64,000 bases of DNA from Magicicada septendecula. Taxonomy: Eukaryota > Arthropoda > Insecta > Hemiptera > Cicadidae. Made by a program: the position numbers and the translations under genes. The stretch is taken from contig CM068375.1 in assembly GCA_034769895.1 (NCBI GenBank), positions 250,955,542 through 251,019,541 of the forward strand. The letters are read 5' to 3'. Below, one piece after another: positions 46,726 to 59,051 of this stretch. Below the pieces are notes generated by a model, which had not been told where the DNA came from, ran no database searches, and worked only from the letters and a program-made list of their open reading frames with translations. The number at the start of each line of letters is the position of its first letter. Within the stretch, counting starts at the first letter, position 1.

Positions 46726-47323
46726 TGTTGTAGTTGGGGGTGAAGAAAAGGTTTCACGAGCGTATTTGGAAGACACATGGTCTGCAAATAGCCGTCCCTG
46801 GATTTTTTGTGCACCTGATAGGTGGTGCAATAATAAAGTAGTAGTGTCCCCTGCATATACTGAGAGAGAGAGTGTGATAGGAAGTTATGATGGGAGACAT
46901 GGTGAAAGAGAGTTGTGTGTTAATTGGGAGATGGAGTTATTTAGAGTGAATAGAAATTATAAAGAATTGGTGGAAAGGTTAGTAGAGATGGTGCATAATT
47001 ATAGTGAAATTTTACCTGATGTTGAAGCGGAGGTAGTAGCAGAAGTAGATGATAATGTTGACGAATTATTAACTTACCTGATTATGACAGATAATACTAA
47101 AGGTGACAGGACCATAACCGATCGTGAAAAATTATATGATATGGTAATATGGAATGATCATATTAATTATAAGGATACGGTGGAAGAATATGACAATATA
47201 AATAATTATTACATTGATAATAATAGTATAATGTATTCGATAATAAATGACTTGTATAGACCTAAGATTAGATGGTTATTGGTGGATAAGTGTTTTATTG
47301 TGTATGAACATTTAACTATGTGA
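46700..47323 (+). CDS. Second reading frame of unit H, unknown acidic protein
   Basis: 207 residues; NNSIMYS in place of NNNIMYS as in unit I, and the alternative tail as in unit G. The copying breakpoint thus lies within about 50 bases near its end. Confidence 0.45.
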   Translation: MQGVNFSRDVVVGGEEKVSRAYLEDTWSANSRPWIFCAPDRWCNNKVVVSPAYTERESVIGSYDGRHGERELCVNWEMELFRVNRNYKELVERLVEMVHNYSEILPDVEAEVVAEVDDNVDELLTYLIMTDNTKGDRTITDREKLYDMVIWNDHINYKDTVEEYDNINNYYIDNNSIMYSIINDLYRPKIRWLLVDKCFIVYEHLTM

Positions 47324-50020
47324 ACAGTGTGGTTTTGAAATGGATGGCTTTTGGAGTGATTTATGGTCAATGATAACAAATAATAAGTTGAATTGTATAT
47401 TCTTTTGTGTGTTAATGTTAAATGTATTTGTGTATTACATTATGTTGTGTATTATATGTATTCTTATGTAAACCATGTATGTAATAGGAATTTATAGTTT
47501 AATTGATTTAATAATAATTATAAAATGTTTCAAACTAAATAAGTGATGAAAGTAATGGTGAAATTTTAATTGATTGAATTATATAATGGAGATAAATTAA
47601 TTAATTAATTTAAAATGTAGTATAAAAGAGATTTGATAATGAAGTTAAATGATTTTATGAGATTTAGATTATCTAAAGAGTAGTATATGATAAAACATAT
47701 AATATGTTGGGATATGGAGTTATATTGTTATTAAGAGATAAGTGATGAATTTTCTGAAGTAGGTGTCAATTATCATATTAAGGTGAAATATTATAAAAGA
47801 TAGAGTTTGGGTATAATTATTTTAAATAAGGCATTTGAGTTAGTCAAAGTTAACTCTAATGGGTGTTAAATGAAATAAGAATTTTGAAGAAAATAATACA
47901 GAAACAGGGTAGTAATAGGGACACAGTAGTGATAGTGCATATAGGAAGAAAGAGAGGGTAATGTAATTAGAGAGTAAATAGTTGCTGGTGATATTTTGTA
48001 GTATGGGTGAGGTGGTAAGGAGTGATCAACGTGCGTCGTTGGGCAGGTAATTGTGAAGGGTCGAGGAGTGATTGCCGAGATTATTGGGAAGGGCAAAAGG
48101 TTATGAATGGAATTGCCAAGGTCGGGAACACACATCCTAGTTACAAAGAGGGTATTAGATATTTTATTATAAGAGGAGAAGGGTATAAGTGGAATTAGTG
48201 TTGAAGGGGGTTATTATTGAGAGATTGGTGTCGCCCAATGTGATTCTGTTAGCGATTGTTAGTAGGAAGAAAGGGAGTAAGATTATAGATATAAATGCCC
48301 ATTCAATAAGTTGAATCATTGTGAATAACGGAAAATCACTCAAACTAATTGATGATCAAAATGAAAGGGTTAAATAGAAAATTCATAGTAGAAAGATAAT
48401 AAGAAATGAAATGTGATGTAACATGAATGTTAATAATAAATTTGAATTTTTATAGATTTAAATGGTACAATGATAAATAATTAAAAGTTTGATATAAAAG
48501 AGTTGATGGAAATAATAATAGTAATGTTTATAAATTTTTATACAAATTATTTAATTGTGAATTGTTTGGTTAAATGTAGCTATGATATTGTTCATGTATA
48601 TTATGTTATTATGCAAGATTAATGGGTGATTTTGGGAGTTGTTTGGTGTTATTATAAGTGTAAATCAATTGTGGAATGTAGAGACAGCAAATGTAGCAGG
48701 AATTAAGTTTAGATATAGGTAGGCTATTGCAGCGGCGGCATGTGCCACTGTAGGTAGCGTTATGGGTTGATGAGTAACGCACAAATACGTTACCATCATC
48801 GGAGGCCGAAATCGGCGTACATACACTGTACAACTTTGATACCCGCCTTTTCGGGCGGTTACTGTCTTACCAGCACTAATCGTGGTTTTGGACGACAGCC
48901 AGCTGTGGGCAGCAATTGTAACACTGACCACGGTTGGTTGTCCTTGAAATTGGTGAAAACTGAAATTCATGGGGGGGCCACTTAGGGGAAATCCCCGGAA
49001 CTATGGAACAGCGGCTATCACCTTGTTCGAGTAGGAACAGCAAAACAGGTGATAGACCCGTTTTAAGGGTATAATTATGTAACATTCAGATATGATGATA
49101 TCTGGCATTTATAAAATGTAAAGCCGAAGCAAGGACAGGAGATGCAAAAATTCCTCCACCAATTCAGTCCTTGTGGAAGCAACTGGACGCCACAGTCCAG
49201 TGGGGGGTCATAGTGTGTGTGGTAAGGAGGTTACTACAGGGGTAGTAACGTTAAATGAATATCAAATATTAAGTAGATGACATTAATACTGGTGTCAAGC
49301 ATAAAATAATTGTGATTTCGCTTTGAAGAAATTAGTATCAGGAAAACTGATCAATGAATTTTAAATAGCTAGATTGTTTGCCATAATGAATTTATGTTTA
49401 GGATTCTATATAATAGATATATAGATAAATTGTGTTGATTTTGTTAAACTTAAGGAATTATTTTATAGGTTATTGCCTTAGTATAAGAGTATATTTTCTT
49501 GTGTTGAAAAGAGTTAAAATATTATTGGCTGGAGTCAAAATTCCTGATAAAATATAGGAATGTAAAAGAGAAAGAGACCTCTATCATAATTCTTGTTTAT
49601 ATATGTATTAAAGATGTTAGGAATTAAGTAAAACCAATGCCCATTAACATAAACCAATGCAGCTAAGGGGAGACAGATCAGTTGGGGATATGGCATTATA
49701 CAAGGCCACTATTTGATTTTTGTATTCGATGTTTCAGAGTTTGGTGATGCTGTGACGGCGGTCCTGAGCTGGCCAGCGTGTCAGAGCAGGGACGTCAAGT
49801 GCTTGAGTGGCCTTGCGGTGTTGGGATCTCGCAAAAGAAGTCCAGTAAGGTCAGGCAGGTATTGTCACGATGACTGGACCAAGGGTAAGTTAACAATATT
49901 TCTTTTATATAAACACTACAGGGGGTTGTCGCGACATATCTTGACTGATCCCGTTAGGAAGTATGAATGAGTCAATGAGATTTTTTATGCTTCAGCATAA
50001 AACCTCTCATTGAGGGGGTT

Positions 50021-51195
50021 TGTAATGGTACATTAAATCAGTATAGGGATTTGGGGGTACAAGGAAATATAATTTTATATTTATTTCAAATGTAATCAAA
50101 TATGTAAGAATAGAGGTTTCCCAAAAAATGATACAACGCAGTTCGCTACGATGAGTTGGCGTCAAGGTCACTGGTGTACGTGCAAATTGTCAGCAATGCA
50201 TACGCAGCAACAAACAGGACACTCCTAAAACGTCATCGAAACACAAAACGTAATCGTTGCGATGTAACACAATGCCGTCATCATCTGAGAACAATAGATT
50301 CGATGACGAATTATCCCTTCCACTTAGGAAGTAGAGGCCATGTTCTCAGCCCCAGTCTACTCAACACCGTTAGTGCAACAGCACGTTACAAAATCTGCTG
50401 GCCATCAATTGCCAGCAGAAGTCTTTAAAAGTGAAAAAGCAAAAAATGTAGTTAAAGTGAGTGTTTTTTGAAATCAGTTATACACTAACAGAATAAAAAT
50501 GTAAATTAACGTCAGTGGTAAAAGAACAGAAACAGTTAACGTTCGGCCGAACACCTGCTGGACAATGTGGAATGTCTGACGAGAGCTTCAATCCTCAAAA
50601 ATCAGAGAAGTCGAAATTCAAATCAATCTCTTTTTTTTTTCTTTTTTTGAGCTCAAAATTAACATGTAATCAAATGTACCTGTAAAATAACTTGGGGCAA
50701 GCACGTGTGTGTGCGTGTGCCGGCATATATCTAAAGAGTCACGGGCATTGGTTTATGTTACGTGACGAGATAACGTGACAAGTTTAAACTGCAGTAAGTT
50801 TTCTAACTTCATTAAATATGAAATCAGAGAAGCTGGAAATAATACAAATGTAATTGAGACGACGTACAGTTAATACGGCGGAAATACGTCGCCACCATTT
50901 TGTTAAGTATTTGATGAAGACTCCATTTTGTTTTTTGTATTTGCTAAAAAATTGAAATATCAAGAGTATTAAAACACAAGTCTTTCAAATCTAATGTCAT
51001 CAGAGTTCATTATTTTCAAATGCCCATACTGTTTCTCCTCTGCATGCTTGACAACGACCCTGGACCAAAATGAGAAAAAGTTATGTTGGCAACACGTGCT
51101 GTACACCAATGTAAATAGTGTGAGGAAGGTAGTGAGTTTCAAAAGGTAAGTCACTGCTAAAAAATATAAATAATCACATGGTTTGTTTAGTAACA
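50021..51195 (+). repeat. LTR 9
   Basis: 1175 bp, TG...CA. By eye it is the same as LTR 8. Confidence 0.93.
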
Positions 51196-51350
51196 AATGG
51201 CAGCCCGAACTAGTGACTTTATATAAAATTTTATTATATAAACAAGCCTGCAAGAGAGACAGGATGGGTATGGAAATAATGTACAACGTAATACGTAAGT
51301 AGTTAGGTTATGTTGTGTATAATTGTATGGTAGATATACAATATTTTAAA

Positions 51351-52145
51351 ATGGCAAACAACAAAGAGATTGGAGTTGAAATGAGCGAGTCGGCTGGTGT
51401 GGGAGAACCAGGGGTTCAATCAACCCCAGTAAATTGGTCCAAAGAATACAGCTTAACTGAGTCAGCAATAGATGACTCGAGTACTCAGTCAACTCCAACC
51501 TCAACAAAATGTAACAATCAATTTGATAATGATATAATGAGTATGTTACGAATAATATCAAAGGATATTCATGAGCAAAAAAGTGAAATTAAAGAAATAA
51601 AAAATAATTTTGATGAGAAATTCAATGCACAGAGTGTAAAGTTTGATGAAAAGTTTGACAAATTTGATGAGAAATTTAATGAAGTGAAAAACGAAATTAA
51701 GAGACAAAATTTTAATTTTGATAAACAGATTAACGAAATAAACGCATGTTACGAAAATATGAAAGAAAAAATAGTAGCATCAGTTAGCGAGGTGTTTGAT
51801 AGACAAATAAACAGAGTAAATAACATAATTGATAACTTTACAAAGAAGGAAGTAGACGAAAATTACGAGAGTAAAATGGGGGTAGAGAATAGTGGAGAAA
51901 CAGAAAAATTAAATGTAAATGAAGACGGTCAGATGACATATAATGAGGTAAGTGGTGTTGAGAATTATGACAATATAAGTAAAAATATGGTTTTAGAGAA
52001 CGATGGTGTGAATATTGAGAGTACTGATGAAATGTTAGAGGGAGTAGAAATTAATGATGGAATGTTAGTGTGTGTTAATGAATCAGAGAAAGTGGAGAGA
52101 GAATATATAGGTAGAGGGGTTGCAGGGGGTAAATTTTTCCCGTGA
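51351..52145 (+). CDS. First reading frame of unit I, coiled-coil gag-position protein
   Basis: 264 aa, same protein sequence as in unit H. Confidence 0.6.
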   Translation: MANNKEIGVEMSESAGVGEPGVQSTPVNWSKEYSLTESAIDDSSTQSTPTSTKCNNQFDNDIMSMLRIISKDIHEQKSEIKEIKNNFDEKFNAQSVKFDEKFDKFDEKFNEVKNEIKRQNFNFDKQINEINACYENMKEKIVASVSEVFDRQINRVNNIIDNFTKKEVDENYESKMGVENSGETEKLNVNEDGQMTYNEVSGVENYDNISKNMVLENDGVNIESTDEMLEGVEINDGMLVCVNESEKVEREYIGRGVAGGKFFP

Positions 52146-52716
52146 TGTTGTAGTTGGGGGTGAAGAAAAGGTTTCACGAGCGTATTTGGAAGACACATGG
52201 TCTGCAAATAGCCGTCCCTGGATTTTTTGTGCACCTGATAGGTGGTGCAATAATAAAGTAGTAGTGTCCCCTGCATATACTGAGAGAGAGAGTGTGATAG
52301 GAAGTTATGATGGGAGACATGGTGAAAGAGAGTTGTGTGTTAATTGGGAGATGGAGTTATTTAGAGTGAATAGAAATTATAAAGAATTGGTGGAAAGGTT
52401 AGTAGAGATGGTGCATAATTATAGTGAAATTTTACCTGATGTTGAAGCGGAGGTAGTAGCAGAAGTAGATGATAATGTTGACGAATTATTAACTTACCTG
52501 ATTATGACAGATAATACTAAAGGTGACAGGACCATACCCAATCGTGAGAAATTATATGATATGGTAATATGGAATGATCATATTAATTATAAGGATACGG
52601 TGGAAGAATATGACAATATAAATAATTATTACATTGATAATAATAGTATAATGTATTCGATAATAAATGACTTGTATAGACCTAAGATTAGATGGTTATT
52701 TGATGATGGTGGATAA
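52120..52716 (+). CDS. Second reading frame of unit I, unknown acidic protein
   Basis: 198 residues with the common LFDDGG tail and the NNSIMYS variant shared with unit H. Confidence 0.45.
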   Translation: MQGVNFSRDVVVGGEEKVSRAYLEDTWSANSRPWIFCAPDRWCNNKVVVSPAYTERESVIGSYDGRHGERELCVNWEMELFRVNRNYKELVERLVEMVHNYSEILPDVEAEVVAEVDDNVDELLTYLIMTDNTKGDRTIPNREKLYDMVIWNDHINYKDTVEEYDNINNYYIDNNSIMYSIINDLYRPKIRWLFDDGG

Positions 52717-55361
52717 GTGTTATATTGTGTATGAACATTTAACTATGTGAACAGTGTGGTTTTGAAATGGATTGTCTTATGGAGTGATTTATGGTCAATG
52801 ATAACAAATAATAAGTTGAATTGTATATTCTTTTGTGTGTTAATGTTAAATGTATTTGTGTATTATATGTATTCTTATGTAAACCATGTATGTAATAGGA
52901 ATTTATAGTTTAATTGATTGAATTATATAATGGAGATAAATTAATTAATTAATTTAAAATGTTGTATAAAAGAGATTTGATAATGAAGTTAAATGATTTT
53001 ATGAGATTTAGATTATCTAAAGAGTAGTATATGATAAAACATATAATATGTTGGGATATGGAGTTATATTGTTATTAAGAGATAAGTGATGAATTTTCTG
53101 AAGTAGGTGTCAATTATCATATTAAGGTGAAATATTATAAAAGATAGAGTTTGGGTATAATTATTTTAAATAAGGCATTTGAGTTAGTCAAAGTTAACTC
53201 TAATGGGTGTTAAATGAAATAAGAATTTTGAAGAAAATAATACAGAAACAGGGTAGTAATAGGGACACAGTAGTGATAGTGCATATAGGAAGAAAGAGAG
53301 GGTAATGTAATTAGAGTAAATAGTTGCTGGTGATATTTTGTAGTATGGGTGAGGTGGTAAGGAGTGATCAACGTGCGTCGTTGGGCAGGTAATTGTGAAG
53401 GGTCGAGGAGTGATTGCAGAGATTATTGGGAAGGGCAAAAGGTTATGAATGGAATTGCCAAGGTCGGGAACACACATCCTAGTTACAAAGAGGGTATTAG
53501 ATATTTTATTATAAGAGGAGAAGGGTATAAGTGGAATTAGTGTTGAAGGTGGTTATTATTGAGAGATTGGTGTCGCCCAATATGATTCTGTTAGTGATTA
53601 TTAGTAGGAAGAAAGGGAGTAAGATTATAGATATAAATGCCCATTCAATAAGTTGAATCATTGTGAATAACGGAAAATCACTCAAACTAATTGATGATCA
53701 AAATGAAAGGGTTAAATAGAAAATTCATAGTAGAAAGATAATAAGAAATGAAATGTGATGTAACATGAATGTTAATAATAAATTTGAATTTTTATAGAAT
53801 TAAATGGTACAATGATAAATAATTAAAAGTTTGATATAAAAGAGTTGATGGAAATAATAATAGTAATGTTTATAAATTTTTATACAAATTATTTAATTGT
53901 GAATTGTTTGGTTAAATGTAGCTATGATATTGTTCATGTATATTATGTTATTATGCAAGATTAATGGGTGATTTTGGGAGTTGTTTGGTGTTATTATAAG
54001 TGTAAATCAATTGTGGAATGTAGAGACAGCAAATGTAGCAGGAATTAAGTTTAGATATAGGTAGGCTATTGCAGCGGCGGCATGTGCCACTGTAGGTAGC
54101 GTTATGGGTTGATGAGTAACGCACAAATACGTTACCATCATCGGAGGCCGAAATCGGCGTACACACACTGTACAACTTTGATACCCGCCTTTTCGGGCGG
54201 TTACTGTCTTACCAGCACTAATCGTGGTTTTGGACGACAGCTAGCTGTGGGCAGCAATTGTAACACTGACCATGGTTGGTTGTCCTTGAAATTGGTGAAA
54301 ACTGAAATTCATGGGGGGGCCACTTAGGGGAAATCCCCGGAACTATGGAACAGCGGCTATCACCTTGTTCGAGTAGGAACAGCAAAACAGGTGATAGACC
54401 CGTTTTAAGGGTATAATTATGTAACATTCAGATATGATGATATCTGGCATTTATAAAATGTAAAGCCGAAGCAAGGACAGGAGATGCAAAATTCCTCCAC
54501 CAATTCAGTCCTTGTCGAAGCAACTGGACGCCACAGTCCAGTGGGGGGTCATAGTGTGTGTGGTAAGGAGGTTACTACACGGGTAGTAACGTTAAATGAA
54601 TATCAAATATTAAGTAGATGACATTAATACTGGTGTCAAGCATAAAATAATTATGATTTCGCTTTGAAGAAATTAGTATCAGGAAAACTGATCAATGAAT
54701 TTTAAATAGCTAGATTGTTTGCCATAATGAATTTGTGTTTAGGATTCTATATAATAGATATATAGATAAATTGTGTTGATTTTGTTAAACTTAAGGAATT
54801 ATTTTATAGGTTATTGCCTTAGTATAAGAGTATATTTTCTTGTGTTGAAAAGAGTTAAAATATTATTGGCTGGAGTCAAAATTCCTGATAAAATATAGGA
54901 ATGTAAAAGAGAAAGAGACCTCTATCATAATTCTTGTTTATATATGTATTAAAGATGTTAGGAATTAAGTAAAACCAATGCCCATTAACATAAACCAATG
55001 CAGCTACGGGGAGACAGATCAGTTGGGGATATGGCATTATACAAGGCCACTATTTGATTTTTGTATTCGATGTTTCAGAGTTTGGTGATGCTGTGACGGC
55101 GGTCCTGAGCTGGCCAGCGCGTCAGAGCAGGGACGTCAAGTGCTTGAGTGGCCTTGCGGTGTTGGGATCTCGCAAAAGAAGTCCAGTAAGGTCAGGCAGG
55201 TATTGTCACGATGACTGGACCAAGGGTAAGTTAACAATATTTCTTTTATATAAACACTACAGGGGGTTGTCGCGACATATCTTGACTGATCCCGTTAGGA
55301 AGTATGAATGAGTCAATGAGATTTTTTATGCTTCAGCATAAAACCTCTCATTGAGGGGGTT

Positions 55362-56536
55362 TGTAATGGTACATTAAATCAGTATAGGGATTTGGGGGTA
55401 CAAGGAAATATAATTTTATATTTATTTCAAATGTAATCAAATATGTAAGAATAGAGGTTCCCAAAAAATGATACAACGCAGTTCGCTACGATGAGTTGGC
55501 GTCAAGGTCACTGGTGTACGTGCAAATTGTCAGCAATGCATACGCAGCAACAAACAGGACACTCCTAAAACGTCATCGAAACACAAAACGTAATCGTTGC
55601 GATGTAACACAATGCCGTCATCATCTGAGAACAATAGATTCGATGACAAATTATCCCTTCCACTTAGGAAGTAGAGGCCATGTTCTCAGCCCCAGTCTAC
55701 TCAACACCGTTAGTGCAACAGCACGTTACAAAATCTGCTGGCCATCAATTGCCAGCAGAAGTCTTTAAAAGTGAAAAAGCAAAAAATGTAGTTAAAGTGA
55801 GTGTTTTTTGAAATCAGTTATACACTAACAGAATAAAAATGTAAATTAACGTCAGTGGTAAAAGAACAGAAACAGTTAACGTTCGGCTGAACACCTGCTG
55901 GACAATGTGGAATGTCTGACGAGAGCTTCAATCCTCAAAAATCAGAGAAGTCGAAATTCAAATCAATACCTCTTTTTTTTTCTTTTTTTGAGCTCAAAAT
56001 TAACATGTAATCAAATGTACCTGTAAAATAACTAGGGGCAAGCATGTGTGTGTGCGTGTGCCGGCATATATCTAAAGAGTCACGGGCATTGGTTTATGTT
56101 ACGTGACCAGATAACGTGACAAGTTTAAACTGCAGTAAGTTTTCTAACTTCATTAAATATGAAATCAGAGAAGCTGGAAATAATACAAATGTAATTGAGA
56201 TGACGTACAGTTAATACGGCGGAAATACGTCGCCACCATTTTGTTAAGTATTTGATGAAGACTCCATTTTCTTTTTGTATTCGCTAAAAAAATTGAAATA
56301 TCAAGAGTATTAAAACACAAGTCTTTCAAATCTAATGTCATCAGAGTTCATTATTTTCAAATGCCCATACTGTTTCTCCTCTGCTTGCTTGACAACGACC
56401 CTGGACCAAAATGAGAAAAAGTTATGTTGGCAACACGTGCTGTACACCAATGTAAATAGTGTGAGGAAGGTAGTGAGTTTCAAAAGGTAAGTCACTGCTA
56501 AAAAATATAAATAATCACATGGTTTGTTTAGTAACA
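55362..56536 (+). repeat. LTR 10
   Basis: 1175 bp, TG...CA. It shares ACTAGGGG (where most LTRs have ACTTGGGG) and a TATTCGCT variant with LTR 11. Confidence 0.93.
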
Positions 56537-56685
56537 AATGGCAGCCCGAACTAGTGACTTTATATAAAATTTTATTTATATAAACAAGCCTGCAAGAGAG
56601 ACAGGATGGGTACGGAAATAATGTACAACGTAAGTAGTTAGGTTATGTTGTGTATAATTGTATGTTAGATATACAATATTTTAAA

Positions 56686-57447
56686 ATGGCAAACAACAAA
56701 GAGATTGGAGTTGAAATGAGCGAGTCGGCTGGTGTGGGAGAACCAGGGGTTCAATCAACCCCAGTAAATTGGTCCAAAGAATACAGCTTAACTGAGTCAG
56801 CAATAGATGACTCGAGTACTCAGTCAACTCCAACCTCAACAAAATGTAACAATCAATTTGATAATGATATACTGAGTATGTTACGAATAATATCAAAGGA
56901 TATTCATGAGCAAAAAAGTGAAATTAAAGAAATAAAAAATAATTTTGATGAGAAATTCAATGCACAGAGTGTAAAGTTTGATGAAAAGTTTGACAAATTT
57001 GATGAGAAATTTAATGAAGTGAAAAACGAAATTAAGAGACAAAATTTTAATTTTGATAAACAGATTAACGAAATAAACGCATGTTACGAAAATATGAAAG
57101 AAAAAATAGTAGCATCAGTTAGCGAGGTGTTTGATAGACAAATAAACAGAGTAAATAACATAATTGATAACTTTACAAAGAAGGAAGTAGACGAAAATTA
57201 CGAGAGTAAAATGGGGGTAGAGAATAGTGGAGAAACAGAAAAATTAAACGTAAATGAAGACGGTCAGATGACATATAATGAGGTAAGTGGTGTTGAGAAT
57301 TATGACAATATAAGTAAAAATATGGTTTTAGAGAACGATGGTGTGAATATTGAGAGTACTGATGAAATTTTAGAGGGAGTAGAAATTAATGATGGAATGT
57401 TAGTGTGTGTTAATGAGTCAGAGAGAAAGTGGAGAGAGAATATATAG
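56686..57447 (+). CDS. First reading frame of unit J, coiled-coil gag-position protein
   Basis: 253 aa from the ATG in AAAATGG context, the same form as in units A and B. Confidence 0.6.
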   Translation: MANNKEIGVEMSESAGVGEPGVQSTPVNWSKEYSLTESAIDDSSTQSTPTSTKCNNQFDNDILSMLRIISKDIHEQKSEIKEIKNNFDEKFNAQSVKFDEKFDKFDEKFNEVKNEIKRQNFNFDKQINEINACYENMKEKIVASVSEVFDRQINRVNNIIDNFTKKEVDENYESKMGVENSGETEKLNVNEDGQMTYNEVSGVENYDNISKNMVLENDGVNIESTDEILEGVEINDGMLVCVNESERKWRENI

Positions 57448-57456
57448 GTAGAGGGG

Positions 57457-58047
57457 TTGCAGGGGGTAAATTTTTCCCGTGATGTTGTAGTTGGGGTGAA
57501 GAAAAGGTTTCACGAGCGTATTTGGAAGACACATGGTCTGCAAATAGCCGTCCCTGGATTTTTTGTGCACCTGATAGGTGGTGCAATAATAAAGTAGTAG
57601 TGTCCCCTGCATATACTGAGAGAGAGAGTGTGATAGGAAGTTATGATGGGAGACATGGTGAAAGAGAGTTGTGTGTTAATTGGGAGATGGAGTTATTTAG
57701 AGTGAATAGAAATTATAAAGAATTGGTGGAAAGGTTAGTAGAGATGGTGCATAATTATAGTAAAATTTTACCTGATGTTGAAGCGGAGGTAGTAGCAGAA
57801 GTAGATGATAATGTTGACGAATTATTAACTTACCTGATTATGACAGATAATACTAAAGGTGACAGGACCCGATCGTGAAAAATTATATGATATGGTAATA
57901 TGGAATGATCATATTAATTATAAGGATACGGTGGAAGAATATGACAATATAAATAATTATTACATTGATAATAATAATATAATGTATTCGATAATAAATG
58001 ACTTGTATAGACCTAAGATTAGATGGTTATTTGATGATGGTGGATAA
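57457..58047 (+). pseudogene. Second reading frame of unit J, broken
   Basis: This is the same protein segment as in the other units, but it looks broken, about twice, in this copy. The open pieces keep the SRPWIFCAPDRWCNN and YRPKIRWLFDDGG parts. Confidence 0.5.
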
Positions 58048-59051
58048 GTGTTTTATTGCGTATGAACATTTAACTATGTGAACAGTGTGGTTTTGAAATG
58101 GATTATCTTATGGAGTGATTTATGGTCAATGATAACAAATAATAAGTTGCATTGTATATTCTTTTGTGTGTTAATGTTAAATGTATTTGTGTATTACATT
58201 ATGTTGTGTATTATATGTATTCTTATGTAAACCATGTATGTAATAGGAATTTATAGTTTAATTGATTTAATAATAATTATAAAATGTTTCAAACTAAATA
58301 AGTGATGAAAGTAATGGTGAAATTTTAATTGATTGAATTATATAATGGAGATAAATTAATTAATTAATTTAAAATGTTGTATAAAAGAGATTTGATAATG
58401 AAGTTAAATGATTTTATGAGATTTAGATTATCTAAAGAGTAGTATATGATAAAACATATAATATGTTGGGATATGGAGTTATATTGTTATTAAGAGATAA
58501 GTGATGAATTTTCTGAAGTAGGTGTCAATTATCATATTAAGGTGAAATATTATTAAAGATAGAGTTTGGGTATAATTATTTTAAATAAGGCATTTGAGTT
58601 AGTCAAAGTTAACTCTAATGGGTGTTAAATGAAATAAGAATTTTGAAGAAAATAATACAGAAACAGGGTAGTAATAGGGACACAGTAGTGATAGTGCATA
58701 TAGGAAGAAAGAGAGGGTAATGTAATTAGAGAGTAAATAGTTGCTGGTGATATTTTGTAGTATGGGTGAGGTGGTAAGGAGTGATCAACGTGCGTCGTTG
58801 GGCAGGTAATTGTGAAGGGTCCAGGAGTGATTGCCGAGATTATTGGGAAGGGCAAAAGGTTATGAATGGAATTGCCAAGGTCGGGAACACACATCCTAGT
58901 TACAAAGAGGGTATTAGATATTTTATTATAAGAGGAGAAGGGTATAAGTGGAATTAGTGTTGAAGGGGGTTATTATTGAGAGATTGGTGTCGCCCAATAT
59001 GATTCTGTTAGCGATAGTTAGTAGGAAGAAAGGGAGTAAGATTATAGATAT

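Larger units (their letters stand above)
44601..50020 (+). mobile_element. LTR retrotransposon unit H
   Basis: 5420 bp. Parts: LTR 44601-45775, primer-binding-like site 45778-45797, first frame 45931-46725, second frame 46700-47323, non-coding 47324-49973, hairpin 49974-50011, purine tract 50012-50020. The front matches unit I and the rear matches unit G, both at 5420 bp, with the switch between about 47233 and 47278. Confidence 0.93.
50021..55361 (+). mobile_element. LTR retrotransposon unit I
   Basis: 5341 bp, the shortest unit. Parts: LTR 50021-51195, primer-binding-like site 51198-51217, first frame 51351-52145, second frame 52120-52716, non-coding 52717-55314, hairpin 55315-55352, purine tract 55353-55361. 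The shorter length comes from the non-coding part. Confidence 0.93.
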
